DNA of 64,000 nt from Aspidiotus rigidus (lineage: Eukaryota; Arthropoda; Insecta; Hemiptera; Diaspididae): positions 3,286,001 through 3,350,000 of the forward strand of contig JAVHKY010000056.1 in assembly GCA_035079385.1 (NCBI GenBank), in the 5' to 3' direction. Below, piece after piece: positions 33,840 through 47,337 of this stretch. The position numbers were made by a program, and so were the translations under genes. Under the pieces are notes generated by a model that saw only the letters and a list, made by a program, of their open reading frames with translations, made no database searches and was not told where the DNA came from. Positions within the stretch are counted from its first letter, which is position 1; each line of letters opens with the position of its first letter.

Positions 33840-36404
33840 AGTTACAACGAGCTGGCCAAAGATAGTATGTTTTCAACGAAACGAGAAACATAATAGCTAC
33901 ATCTAATTACCGCGTGAATTGCACTTCAAAACTGAAGAAAAATGGGTAATTTATTGACACGACTTTGACGAAAATAGTGAGCACGAATATATACAAATTC
34001 ATTATTTCTCTGTAGCGGTGTCAGTAAGTGACACCTTCATGAATAGCCGGATTACAACCGACAAATCGGTATAACCAGCTAGGAAATTTACTGCATCTTA
34101 CATTGAATGGTTGAAAATCAATGTAATTATTATCATGCCTGCACAACCGGAGACATCAGGTGAATTGTATACAATGATGAACTCACTCGTCCATCAATCT
34201 TTTGCAAAAAGTTTATTCACACGTAAATTATGTATTCATCAGTTTAAATGTTGAATTTCAATATGCGAATTAGGGAATCGATTGCAAATAATTCACTTTA
34301 CCGGTAAAAGGAGAAAAATCGTCAACAAAATTATCATCCAGAAGTGTGAAATTGAATAGGTAGAAATAAGTTTTTCGGAGTTTAAGTAGAAAATACAGTT
34401 GTCAAAGACCGAGCCCTGATAAACATTCAAGTCTCGCTCCCTCTCCCAGTCGGATTGAGCGTTGGTCACTGTAGCCGAAAAACCACATCGAAAAACGAGT
34501 TTTTGACTAAAAATCTGAATTTACGATTTTTTTTTTATGAGCGGGGGTTCTTGTCAGAATCCGTTCGAATTGAAGGTTGACGAGTTTTGTTGATAGTCTT
34601 GGATGTGAATCGAGTCTCACTGGTTGTAGTAGGAGGGCGATGACAGGTTATCTGTGGTGGGAAATAATCATCTGAATTCTCTCTTTGGAAACCAGATTCT
34701 GGTGTTCATTACATGAATGAGGTTCCGATTTGAAAGATATGCTGTAGCTGCTGGCGTGAAGTCTCTGAATTAGAAAGAATTGTATGATTTCGGATAAAAA
34801 GATCGATGGCAACCACGTACGTACCTACAGAAAAAGCCATTGCCACGTTGCAATATCTCGAGAAAATAATATTATCTTGAATACGTGTTGTAATTGGTCT
34901 GTCCTCTCTAAAAAAGTTTTGAGGATGTTCAGACACTTATCGCATATGTAAGCAATAATTGTATGATAACTTTATTGGTTCAGAAGATGTTTTCACATTC
35001 GAGAAAAAATTCTTTGTGGCCAACGAAGGCTGTGCATAGACTTGATTTAGATGCATGCTTCTTGTACATAGGAATAACCATACTTTTAAAAGGTTTTATC
35101 AAACATACAAAAATATTTCAAGGCGAATGTAGGAACATAGTTTTTCAGAAAAATATTGCTTGTATTCTCGAAAGAAAAGCTTTTCATTATTTAGATGAGA
35201 AAGCTCCAATCGATAAGCTTACAAACAATAAGCTTGCTCTCATCATCATAATCCCGATCCCGAAAACGGATTTGATATTTTTTCATTCGCAAATTCGTAT
35301 GTCATACATTCACACAATTCGTTACATAATATTCGTCACAAAAACTTTCCTTATTTTTTCTTCTGCAGATTCTTGATAAGATTCCTTTCACTTCTACGGC
35401 AAGTCGTCAAGATATATTTATTCATATTTTTAAATCAAGTACGAGCGTTACGTTCAACCTCTGCAATACTGATTTTCTCGATTGGAGATTAATAAATAAA
35501 AAGTAAATAAGGACGGAATTTTTTTTTTTTTTTTTCTATGAACAAAAAAAGAGGCAAATGGTCACATGGTTAAAATCATCATTATTCAAAAGAAAAAGCT
35601 TACGCAGTTTCGTGAGTAGTACCGACCATGTAATTTTCTCATTTAAAAATTCATTCATTTTTCCAAAAATACTTCCATCTATTATCTTATTAAAAATCCC
35701 ATTTTTCGCTGTAGCAAGTTGATTTACAGCAATGTTTGTATTTCTCTTTCCGATCTCATTTGTTTTTTAAATTTGTAAGTTAGTATTTTCCTCCCCTCTT
35801 TAGAGTTTCCAATCTGTCGTTCGTTTCTTTCTTCTTTTTCTCTGCCCGCGATCTCCGATGTAGTATACCTCTCCTCGTTATAAGAAATAATGATAAATTA
35901 TTCCCTTTCTCGAAGTAGTCAACTTTATTTATTGAATCCCATACCTTGGCAGCCCTAGTCAATCCTTATTTTCCACGCTTCGTACTCGAGTATAGAATTT
36001 ATATTTCTTCCTGACTTCTTTCACAAACTGAGGAAAGCACCAGATTTTTCAAATCTGTGTAATCTTATTTTGAATAAGCTGAGGTATGGATCGCATATTT
36101 GTAGTAAGCCGCCTATTAAAGCATTCTCAAAATTCGACAAAATTGCATACTCACGAAATACAGAGCAGGCGTTTAATTGTACTATTTGTAATAAAAATAC
36201 ACTAAATACTCTTCGCAATACACATAGTATATTTTGAACTCCTATTTTAGTCTTAAACTATTTAACTCGAAAACGACTCATTCGATTTTCAATAGAATTG
36301 TAGATCAAAAAAATTCAAATGCACTCCTACATCTTCTATTCTTTTCAGATAAATTCATCCAGCACTTTGCGAGTTAAAAGTACTATGAAATATTTTCTTC
36401 ATTG
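33840..36404. other. No supported gene
   Basis: The plus-strand open frame 34963-35376 (137 codons) is long for this base composition but has a biased, Ile/Lys-rich composition and no recognisable motif. A T run of about 19 nt lies near 35519. Confidence 0.5.
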
Positions 36405-36763
36405 AAGGGTGTGCTTCGCTCGTGAAAATGAGTATTGAAAAAAGTTTCTCACCACTCTTGTTTTCAATGGATTTTTTTAATTTTTCGAAATGTTCTTCAG
36501 AAAGGTTCAATTAGAGACGGTATCGAAGCAGAATTGAAAAATTTTCTTCTACACACTTTTTATTTCACTTCGAAATCATCGAAAATTTGTTTGGAGCAAA
36601 TATTCGAAATTCTTTTCCTACACCGCTTTCTGTGATCGGACTTTTCTATATTCAACATTTTTGGAGATCGAAAAACGTCTTCGGAAAATGGAACTTCGAG
36701 CAATTTTTTTGTGAAATCTTGTGACCATTTCGGCGTATCCCAACGAGCGAAGCACACCTTTAA
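36405..36763. mobile_element. MITE-like element with short inverted ends
   Basis: AAGGGTGTGCTTCGCTCGTG at 36405-36424 and its near-complement CGAGCGAAGCACACCTT at about 36744-36761 bound a 360-bp AT-rich, non-coding segment. The terminal pairing is about 18 bp. No clear target duplication. Confidence 0.45.
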
Positions 36764-39700
36764 GAATTTCTCAAGAAATACTCAGCTTTTATTTTCTTGT
36801 TAAAATTGCACAGGTACAACTCCGGGTAGGCCACTACGATAAATCAACTTTCTGAATTATAGCCAGGTAATCGAGACATTTTTTTCCTTAAAATTACCTT
36901 CGGACAAAATTCATCATACGTAAACAAAGCTGACATCGTGGAAATGGTACAGGTATATTCTGAATAGGTACTCTCAAACGTGAAGACTCATAATCGGATC
37001 GCGGGTACGGATATAAAACCTCCCGTGGTCAGAAAAACGAGAATTACAAAGTAAAATCATGACCATTTGTATGGTTTTTCGTTCTGTTTATATACTGCGG
37101 TATTGAAAAACCGTATTAGTACGACTGTCCAAACTTGAAATACTTACTCTCAAAAACTATTCACAAATTACTTAATAAATTTTTTGATTTGATCAGGTTT
37201 TTCACACGTAAGCAGCGCTCGTATTCTTAAATCGATACTAATTGATCGTCGAGTCCGTAACCGGCTTGAAGTATATCGATTTTAAAGAGTACCAGCACTA
37301 TCTTAGCAACATTAAAAGTGCATAATTCAAATTAAAGAAAGTCTGCCGAAAGTTTTTTGAAAAAAACCTCCGGATTCCTCAGCAATTTTCCACCTAAATC
37401 TCTACTTTTAGAAGAGGGTCTGGAGAAAAATTTTCAACACTGACTCCCAAACGAGAAAAGAGATTTAGAATCAAGAGTACTACAGAGGAAAGAAGGCCAC
37501 TGTTGCTCCTCTTTACAATATACTTCTCAGGAAATTTCGAAGGTTCGAGGGATACTTGAAGACATTTTGAGCTCCGAATGAGAAACTAACTTTGGCATCA
37601 GTTTCCTCGCGCTGTCTGCTTTTACGCGCAGCGCGCAGTCGAGGCTTGTAATATTCTCTGTCTAATTTAAAGCGGCCGGTTGGTTATTACAATTCTCTTA
37701 TAAAAATATGTAGTATTTGTATCGATCCTGTGTCGTTTTTCGTTATCTAGACTATTTTTATGCCTCATTCTACAAATTAATGACTTTACTTCAATTTCCT
37801 TAGTAGGTCTTCGTCTTGGCTGGCTGATAGAATTCCATCTATGACGAATTTCTGTTTCTCTCTTTCAGTTTCAGATCAATTATTACACCCTATTGGCTTC
37901 GCGATAAAGTCTGCATTTAGATGATGTGAAATAAAATTACCGCTAGATTGCGTTTTTCGTACTTCATTTTTCTCTCCACGGCGAATAAGTATTCATTCGA
38001 GCAACAGTTTCCTTCTTTTTCTTTACCCAATTCTTATTTTTATTATTTGGTTATGGTTTCATTTATTTCGATGCTAATAAAAATAACGGCTAGCTCGAAC
38101 TACGAAATCGAAAATAACCACCACAGAAAACATCTGAAAAAATATTATAGACGCCTTTAATGGTTACACTTAGATCCGCAAAATTACCATTTCCTTTTGC
38201 ACGCACTTAAATTTTTATGCCAGCACCTAGTTCTCTTTCTGTGTTTCTCTCTTGCGAAGAAGGTCGTCAAACTGAAAAGAAATGACAGTCAAATTTTACA
38301 TGCAGGCATAGATACTTTTTGAGAGCGGACTACCTACGTAATTACATCCTTGATATAAGAGTGATGAGTACTCTTTGTATGGAGGGTCGCCCAGACCCGC
38401 ACACAATTATAATTACGAGTATGATTAAATGAAATGTCACCGTTTTTAATGATGTTTTTAAGATTCGTGGAATACTTTTTCATTCGAGCGAACTCTTCAA
38501 CAACAAATTTTCTGCGGTTATAAGCTCGCGGTGTTTAATAGAAAAATAATTACCAATCGGGTAATTGATTGATCTGAGACGAACAGAGCGAATCTCTTTA
38601 TGCCTGAAACTTCCATGTCAAGGTGCGTCGGGGAAAATCGACACATATTTTATAATATTCCAAAAAAATTCCTTTTCCCCGACTCCAGATCAGATAAGAT
38701 GAGTAAGCAGAGAAAATGGAGTTTGAAATTTGGGTAGAATTGTGTATCAGTAACATTGGGTAAGTAAATGGTTGAAAGAGAGTCCTTAACACTGAATTAA
38801 GGAAAGTTGTTGATACTACTCCTGAAAAGATACGACATACCGTCTATTTACAGAGAAGGTATGAATAGTTCTAGTATCCTCTTCCAAGATAACCAATACG
38901 AACCATTTCATTCGTAAGATTTATTGGAGAGATAGTTGTTAATTTTAGAAATATAAATACGTCTCAGTTGAATGTTAACGTGGATGAATAGTTGAAAAAT
39001 GATTTGACGGGTTCATAGAGTGAGTCAGTATGTTGCCAACTTCAATGTATTGTAGTGTACGTCTTCTTTATCAATAATTTTTCATTATAATATCTACAGT
39101 ACTGAAATCACAAAACAAATACACAAATTGATTTTTTCATTATCATGTGCCGTGATTTAGAGGACAGTACACATGAGTCCATAATGTGTAGGGAAAATGG
39201 TGAGGGACGACAAACTGGGGAATAGGACACAAGGTTAGAGTTTATTTTTGAGACCAAAAGGATCATAATATCCCAGGTTCATGTTTCGAGAAAGAAAGAG
39301 GAAATAAGATGAGGAATATAGCGATAAAGCCTCATGATCATGACTGAGTCGATGGATTTGAAGATGCGTCCTTCCAGAATTCGGAAATTGGAAAGAATGG
39401 TGAACGTATTGTAATTTTTGATTGGTGAGGACTTAGGATTGAAACTGGTATTTTCATTCCATCTAATCATTGTAAAATGTATTTATATTTACTTCGCTTT
39501 TCTTTGAGAAGTCAATGACGCGAGATAGTTTATCTGAGTTTTGTTCGACGTTCAATACCAAATTTTATTTTAGGCGTTTTGTCCAAAATCTAGCCCTCAG
39601 ACACAGTAATGGTACTTTCCTTTTGATGTAGAACGTAGTTAGAAAGAGGTGGTTCTAACGACTTCAGTTTTTTGATTCTAATAATGATAGTGCGGTCTCG

Positions 39701-41972
39701 TGAGTGGAGTTCATCGATAGATCATCTTTCCTGTAAGGATGCGCCCCCGCGTTAGTTACGTGCGCGTCATAAATATTCCGCATACCTGCGCGTGGCAAAA
39801 AGAGAGGGCTAAAATATGCGAGGGGAGAAAATGGTAAATGCCAAGACGAGAGAATAGGTAGCGAATTTGAACTCGCGACAATAATTTACGCGACGAGCAA
39901 ATTATCGCGAATACGATAGAATGACGAACATGAGACTAAAAAAATATTAGAAAAATTAGACCATCGGGAGTCGTACAACTTGTTTTTCTTCTCTCTGCTT
40001 TACGAATAACTACGTGTTAGCATTCGCCTTTAATAATTTTTCTCTTCCCAAAATGTTGCGTCGTCTTTGTAGTATTTCTTGCTATCACGATAGCTTTTGC
40101 TCTCGCGATTTTCTGATGTTCCCTTTCTGACTTTTTCCTTCTGTACGACGACCGTTGCGAATGAATAATTATTTATTATTTGTACCAACGTGCGGTACGG
40201 GGCCGGGGTTGTATCCATTCGCTCACTCAATCTCGTGCACTCTCTTATTAATCGAAACGATGACCTGCGCTAGTTACCAGCCATAAAACATATTCACGAT
40301 TAAAGTAGCAAAGCAAAATCGACTTTCTCTTTCTTATTTTTCTATATCTCTACTTTTTTTTCCGTTTCGTTCATTATTGGTTACGTCATATTACTTAATC
40401 GTTTTTGAATCCAGCAGCAAAATGACTCCGTTTTCCAAAACGAGCATATTTTCAAAGCTTGCTATGCATTATTTTTATTCACTCTTGTATATCAGTACCC
40501 AAATACCCCTCTCCCCCTAATTTTCCAATAAGTGGAATATCCGTTGAAAAGAGAAAGATAGGAAATCTCAAACTCAGAAAGATCAAATTTTCGATCATCG
40601 AATATGAAAGAACCGTTACTCACACTACATAAAAAATACTCCATTCATTCTTTTCAACGCGGGATGTTTAACCAAATAACGAACTGATGTTCGACTTTCC
40701 GCACCCTGAAATTTTACTAAAATGAAATAGAAAAATTTCCAAAACTACCAATCCGGTTTTCAAAAAAATGACCCTATATTCTATGGTACACACATAAAAC
40801 TTCAATAATTTTCAATTTCATATAAGTCGACTCAATACCAACAGAGAACATTCGTACACACAAATATTTATGGTACATACATACCTACATACATTACATA
40901 TAAGAAAAAGAATATATGAATTTGAGCCAATGTTAAAATCGTGAGCCGTACCCTCTAAAACGCCGAGAAAATATACCACATACCAAAAATTCTACCACTC
41001 GCAAGAATGCAATACCTCGTAGAATCGGTGAAAGAGCGATTTTGGATGAAAGAGGAAGTATTATACAAAATTCTTTCGACGCGAAAGAATACGAATTGTA
41101 ATTTTAAAATCGTTTTTACCAATTTTATTCAAAAAATCATTGAAGTTTCTAATTTGCATTTTGCAGACGAAAGAATATGAACCATAATAGTAGCGCAAAT
41201 ATACGTAGGTATTTAGAACAATCATTTCATCCTATTGCAACGTCTTTATCATAGCAGATTCCTAACGAGAAAAGCGCAAATTCTCAGCACGCCAGGCGCT
41301 GATACATATCTTTGATGCGAATATAAAAATCATTTCAAACTTCAACAAATCACACACGGTACAAAGAAACGTACTACACTTATTACACACCGCTAGTAAC
41401 ACTGTCACAGTAAAGGAAAGGAGAACTCGCGGGCAAGAAAAATTTCCTTCAGCAGGCTACTCCTCCCCCGGCATTAAAGAATTTTCCGCAATTTTCTTCT
41501 ATCATATTGAATTTTTCAACTTTCAAATTCTACTCTTCCATGAATTCCCACGAGGACGAGTATTATAATGGGGACACCTACTACCCACTCGCTGAAGATG
41601 TAATTTCGGCCATTTCTCGGGGTTCTTCAAACTTTGTATTTCTTCCAATCTTACCCGAGCCCGTCATTGAAAAGTCATCCTATTTACCCAATACTGTAAT
41701 ACTGTAGGAACATCTCGTAATAATCGTCATTTTTCTGCCACTTTCACCAGAGCTAAAATTCAAATTAACACGAAACGTTAATCGCTGATGCAAGTCATTA
41801 TGATGCCTCATAAATCGGCTTTTGCAAAGCGTCTTTCATACAGTCTGACATTACCGCGTCTTCCCCTTCTCCGCTCTTTCTACAAAGGTAGGTCTTAAGT
41901 AAACTTGACGGAATAGATACAATTATTAATAAATGTATTATTTTGAACAATACGTAAAAATAGTATATTTCA
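36764..41972. other. No supported gene
   Basis: About 5 kb of AT-rich DNA. CpG-richer patches at 39735-39790 and 40140-40270 could be promoter-like; the short minus-strand frame at 40030-40230 over the second shows no domain. No tandem repeats or transposon ends were recognised. Confidence 0.5.
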
Positions 41973-42442
41973 TGCCAAGGAGCGAAAGCGACGCTTTGAA
42001 TGACGAGTTCGGTACGTTGTGAAGCGAGGCGAAGCCGAGCGAAGCAAGCCGCACGAGTCATTCGAAGTCGCGCTCGCTCCTTGTCTTGGAAGATATTTTT
42101 TACAACGAATACTGCGAAGAGTGCGCTTTTGGCGTGCTGATTTTAGAAGCGAAAACGCCGTCGTCGTCGTGATAATTAGATTGGACTTACGAATAAATAA
42201 AAACATATCATTTTGTTCGTTACGTTATCTTCTTTATTCCTAATTTCATTCTTTCTTTATTACAAGCTGTTGTTATTATACTCGTCAAACTTCAATTAGG
42301 AACTGTGATGTTCGTACCTTCATTCTTCATCATTGATCGTTCTGTAGTGATAACAGCGCAACAATTATTCAAAGCGCTATAGCTAACGCGAGCGCAAACA
42401 GACGTTTTCGCTTCTAAAATCAGTACGCCAAAAGCGCACTTT
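41973..42442. repeat. Two successive inverted repeats, CpG-rich
   Basis: First pair: CAAGGAGCGAAAGCGACGCT then TTGAATGAC (about 41975-42003) against CATTCGAAGTCGCGCTCGCTCCTTG (about 42060-42084). Second pair: AGTGCGCTTTTGGCGTGCTG then ATTTTAGAAGCGAAAACG (about 42120-42158) against its complement at about 42403-42441. The CpG-rich arms stand out from the AT-rich surroundings. Possibly one compound foldback element or two. Confidence 0.55.
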
Positions 42443-42992
42443 TGCAGTGTGAGTTATGAAAATCTAATTTCCAAAATAAGACTTCGACTACTTTCGTTTG
42501 CTTCATAATGTCTCAAAAAGTTCCTAAAAGTTGATAATGTGCAATAATATAATACCTAATGTTCTCGTTAATGAGTAGTTCCCTTTCAAAACTAGTCGGC
42601 CTAAGTATACAAATTTTTCTACTTGTTCTCGTAACTTTCCTTCCACAGATAAAATTCAGATCACGAAGAAGAGAATTTACAAGTGAGAAAAAATAGGACC
42701 GACGAGAAATATTTCAGAGGATACCTACAATTGCGCTGTGCTTAAATACCCCAGCTTGTCCTATAATTTTCAGCGAATATTTCACAGGTAATAAGATTAC
42801 AATGAATTTACGCTCGGTGCGAACATTTTTATGCCGACAATGATCATCTGCTCGCTTTTATTGCAGAAAGTTCAACGTATATTATTGTTCCTCTCGAGGA
42901 AAAAAATCGGACAACTAATCTTTAATTCTAGTATCTGAGGGTTTTATCTAACCTCTACTCTCTCGCTATAATAATTAAGATAGAGTCTGCGG
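42443..42992. other. No supported gene
   Basis: AT-rich, nothing recognisable. Confidence 0.6.
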
Positions 42993-43141
42993 CAGGGGTG
43001 TTGTGAAGCCACGGTGAAGACGATTCTTCATATTTGTTGTTTTAGGAGGGGCCATTTGTACATTTTTTTTCTTTCAAATTACAAGAAATCAAAATTTGAG
43101 GGGGGTTTCTTCATTGAACTAAGGGGATCACAACACCCCTG
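42993..43141. mobile_element. hAT-like MITE
   Basis: Perfect 14-bp terminal inverted repeats CAGGGGTGTTGTGA / TCACAACACCCCTG bound 149 bp without coding capacity. The CAGGGG start is typical of hAT superfamily ends. The flanking sequences GTCTGCGG and GCTGCGTC resemble each other but are not a clean 8-bp duplication. Confidence 0.6.
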
Positions 43142-44646
43142 GCTGCGTCATTGGGGATGATGCATTAGTCTTATTGTATTGAAAGTTTGATGTCTTTACC
43201 AACAAGTCTTTCTTCTTTACGACACTATTCTAATGGAAGATATAAGATCACGCGTCAAGAGAGGACATAATGCACACGAATGAAATAGCAACACCTAATC
43301 TTCTACAGAGTAAAATTATTGGTCCGATGTACAAATAATTGATGATATTAAGCCCTTGGTTAATCGTGTTACTGACGACAGGTAAAAAATAATTCTCTAT
43401 ACCCGCGTCGCGTCGATAAAACAGAAAAAAATTTAACCAGAAGTAGAATTTTTAGTTTTTACTCTAAATTTTTGAATACATAACTGGGAATTAAGGATTT
43501 TGACCTTTAGGAAAATATTTGTTTCATTGCATCGCTTCAAGAACAACAAAGATTTCGTACAAACTTAGGTGTCGCGATGAGTTACCAGTATAATCAATAG
43601 TTACAGTAGGACGCACAGATACGACAAAGAACGGAGGATATTATTACAAAATTCGATCAACCACGCAATTCCCTGGTCAGTTGTCGCACCACGCATATTT
43701 CATCTTCATTCACAATGGCCTGTCGCAATCTTACTCACATTTTTGATAAGTCATTACGTAAGTTCTTTTTCGCCCGCAACTTTACCTATGATTCGTTTCT
43801 TTCTTGCCCTTTCTTCCTAATCAAGAATTTATTATTCTGTCCACATGGTTTGAGCAAACGTATTTCCGATCTTCCAATACAATCATAATCAATTGCTATC
43901 GCAAAAATGTTTTCAAGTTTCATAGCATAGACAATAAAGTCTCAGTCTTGTGCGCGTTATTCGGTACCTACTGAATTATCGACATACACAAATACAGTAT
44001 AGGTTTTTCGCGAGATAAAAATAGAAAGAAAAAGAAAATCAATTTGAGGAAATCGCTTGCGAAGTAGATATAAGGATGAGATGAACCAGGGTAAATTGTG
44101 CGACTATATTATTAATAATGGAGATGCTTGCAGCGCACCAATAAAAAATTTTACTGGATTCCACTTATTTGTGCGTAGGTATAAAAAAAAGGAAATCGTA
44201 TTCAACGAATGAGAGGCACACCCTTTTTACAGATACCTTCTCAAATTATCTTTCAGTACCTATACTTTTTGACACGATGGAGATGCTGTAGAATGAATGA
44301 GAAACGTGTTAGATGTACTTGGGTACTCGTCTTATTTAAATCCCCAGGAAAAATGACAATATTGCAAAATTATACGTAAATGTGATGACTTGCGAGACAC
44401 TACTTTATTGAGAGAAGACTCAATACTCGTTCTCGAGCCTCGCACTGTATCAATCTTGGACAAGCTTTGGATTGAAACAAATATTTCAAGTTTAATACAT
44501 TACCATTACTTTCTTAGAGAAATAAATTTATACTCTATTACGTATGTCACGCACGTATCGACTCATCTATCAACAACTGTACCGTTCTTCAGTAATTGTA
44601 TAAATCATTCAATATCATTCTTTAACGTATTATAAAAAGAATAACA
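43142..44646. other. No supported gene
   Basis: AT-rich DNA; the short frame at 44390-44635 has no recognisable feature. Confidence 0.55.
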
Positions 44647-45013
44647 CTACACAAAAAAAAAAAAAAAAATTGAAAAAAGCATGAACGAAACTATACGGTT
44701 TTAGAAGTATTTTCGACGCTGATCACGATGCCGTTGGCCGTTTTTCAAAATTGGCTCTGGTTATCGAGAAATGAACATATCAAGTTCCCGCAAATCGTAG
44801 CGACACGCAGTCAATGTTACCCAGCTATTGAATTTCGCGTGTACGAGAACATAGACTGCGCGTCGCTACAATTCGCGGGAACTTGATATGTTCATTTCTC
44901 GATAACCAGAGCCAATTTTGAAAAACGGTCAACGGCATCGTGATCAGCGTCGAAAATACTTCTAGAATCGTATAATTTCGTTCATGCATTTTTAAATTTT
45001 TTTTTGTTGTGTA
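44647..45013. mobile_element. Foldback element with about 165-bp nearly matching arms
   Basis: Arms 44647-44816 and 44850-45013 are close reverse complements (only scattered mismatches by eye), with strings such as TATTTTCGACGCTGATCACG, GCTCTGGTTATCGAGAAATG and AACATATCAAGTTCCCGC. The spacer is about 30 nt. Both outer ends are A/T runs. Such high arm identity means the insertion is young or arm identity is maintained. A transcript through it would form a long double-stranded hairpin. Confidence 0.75.
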
Positions 45014-45775
45014 TCCCGGTAAACATTTGGTTACCCTCTTGTAGCGACCGGAAAAACTGCCCTCAAAAACCCTGTTGTTACCCTGATATGTACCTCCATA
45101 AATTCCACAGGACCAATGAGAATGCTCCTTCAGCGGGTAATGTTTGACGAATCTGCATCGCCCCGAAGTTCCCCTTCATTTTCAGTGGGAATTATGTGAC
45201 CTATTTATCGCCCACATGTTACCCTAGGTATCCCGTTCTTCAGTTATTTCTTATTTTAATTGAAACTGATATAAAATAAAAATTATGTTCGCAAAAAAAG
45301 AGTAACACGAAGTATGAGGGGAAAATGTGAAAAAGAAAAAAGTTGGGGTGAGTGGCGTTTTGCCGCCAATCGTTTTCGGCGAACTTGAGCTACCTTGTTT
45401 TCCTGTCGCGTCCTAACTAACCTATCAACGTGGACCTATACCACAAAAGTAGATGAGTTTGGTATAGATGTTGGAGACTGAAATTTTGTAATTCTGAATT
45501 ATTTAAGGTAAAGATGGAAATACGTTAATTTCTTGGTGAATTTGTGATTGAAAACTATATTCAGTATGCTTTGAATTAAATTATAATTAGGGATCAATAA
45601 ATATAAAATTATAATATTATAAGATAGAAAATGGCTTATTTTTCAAAAAGTTGTTTGAAAATAATGAATGAAATATGATATCCAAAGTGAAAATACTCAT
45701 TACTGGGTTTGAAGTTGGTCCTATTGCCGAATATGGGCCAAGGGGAGGGCGAAGCCCCCCTTCCGCTGGTGGCAG
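45014..45775. other. No gene; diverged repeat related to the next array
   Basis: 45020-45240 contains GGTTACCCTCTTG, GTTGTTACCCTG and TGTTACCCTAGG strings resembling the tandem array at 45776 but too diverged to define a period. The rest is AT-rich. Confidence 0.4.
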
Positions 45776-46023
45776 GGTTACCCTTTCATTTCCCTGTTAC
45801 CCTCTTCTTACCCGGGAAACTATTGAAAAAACAGAGGGTAACACTAGACCGTTGCAAAAATGGAAGCAAGGTTACCTTGTTATTCCCCTATTGCCCTCTT
45901 GTTACCCGGGAAACTTCTGGGGGGGGGGACAGAGGGTAACATTTGGTCTTTGCGAAAATGGAGGCAAGGTTACCCTGTTATTCCCCTATTGCCTTCTTAT
46001 TACCAGGGAAACTATTGAAAAGG
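45776..46023. repeat. Tandem repeat, 94-98 bp period, about 2.6 copies
   Basis: GGTTACC starts copies at 45776, 45870 and 45968. Each copy contains TTGCCCTCTTGTTACCCGGG, GAAACTATTGAAAA, ACAGAGGGTAACA and TTGCRAAAATGGARGCAAGG. Within each unit GTTACCCTCT and AGAGGGTAAC are complementary, so each unit can form its own hairpin. The two open frames across it are repeat artefacts. Confidence 0.8.
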
Positions 46024-47335
46024 TGTTTAGCGAGTAGTGTAATCAATAACCGGGAATTAGCAAAAAGTCGACTTCTTTCTATCCAACAAATTTCATCACA
46101 CATCAGATTTGATACCGAGGACGAATAAATATCGATTGAATGATCAAGGAAAATTGTACCTACACTTTCCAATTTGATTCTTTCATAGCTCGGAATTACC
46201 CGCAGGTTTACTATCTTACAAACTTGATTAAATTAATTGATAAGGAAATATTTTGTATAAACCGATTCTCCAATTATGTTTCGCATTGGTTATGGAGAGT
46301 GAGACTTTTTACTGTAGGGTCAATAAACATCATATTTATTCCCCTAAGAATAACACAAAATAAAATTATAGTCGTTTTACCAACTGGAATCAAGGCATTT
46401 CTTAAAATTTTCAGAAAGTACGTATTAAAAAGTCTCGAGAACATTCCAGATTATAACCATTTTCTTGTTCCTTATGATATAGCCAAATTAGGTACTATTT
46501 AAAGGCTGCACAAGTTTGGAAAAATGAATGTAGAACGTACTTTAAAGCCGCATCTGTACAGCGCAGTGATAAGAAGACTCAAAAGAAGATTTTTTCATTT
46601 TATTCAATATTTTTTTTTTTCTATTTGAAAAATTTTCAAAATAATGGGCGTATTCTTCGTAGAAAAAGCAAAATACCTACGCGATGTTGAACGAATATTT
46701 CCTATAAATAAATGTGACTCTTTGTTATTTCACAATAAAAGTCATGTAAAATTTTTATCATAATAAAGTTTTCGATCGTTGATTCATGAAATTATGAAAG
46801 CCGCGTAGCCGTTTAACAAACTTTCGGTTCTATTTATCCAATAGTTTTTTCGTATGGTAAGCTAATGCTGATGCTGATTACCTCGAGGATGGCTCTTGGT
46901 CATATTAAATTAGACACCTAATGATAATACTGAAATCGAAAAATAGAATACTAAAAAGTTCAATATTTACTTTTTCAGTCACAATTCTTATCAATTTAGA
47001 ATTCTCTTTTTTTTTCTTCCGGTAGTCAAATTTTTCTCTTTTACTTCCGCATTATATTCCCTCTGACACTGAATCGAAAAATTATATTCGTGATGTGAAA
47101 GCGGTTGTGTTATTGCGGGGCGAATCGAAGTTTTGTTTTGTTTTCACAATTAGGTACAATATAATATTATAGGTATGAGCCAGTCGTGCTGTAAGGATCT
47201 TTCTCGCTTCGCGATCAGCGATCAGAAGTTTTCCACAAACGGATAAGGATGCTAGAGAAAAGAGAAACCAAAAAACTCGCTGCCTACTTCGTGAGCTACT
47301 TGGGATTGCCTTCATTAACTGTGTTCATCAAAGCA
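46024..47335. other. No confident gene; one unassigned open frame
   Basis: The plus-strand frame 46140-46502 (ATG start, 120 codons) has mixed hydrophobic and basic composition and no motif I recognise. It could be an exon or chance. Nothing else is seen. Confidence 0.35.
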
Positions 47336-47337
47336 AA

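Noticed and set aside
34963..35376. 137-codon plus-strand open frame
   Set aside because: No motif, biased AT-driven composition, and no exon signals; could still be chance at this base composition.
45675..46037. 120-codon plus-strand frame
   Set aside because: Translation of the 94-98 bp tandem repeat; the repeated residues follow the DNA period.
46140..46502. 120-codon open frame with ATG
   Set aside because: No recognisable family or gene structure around it; kept only as a note.
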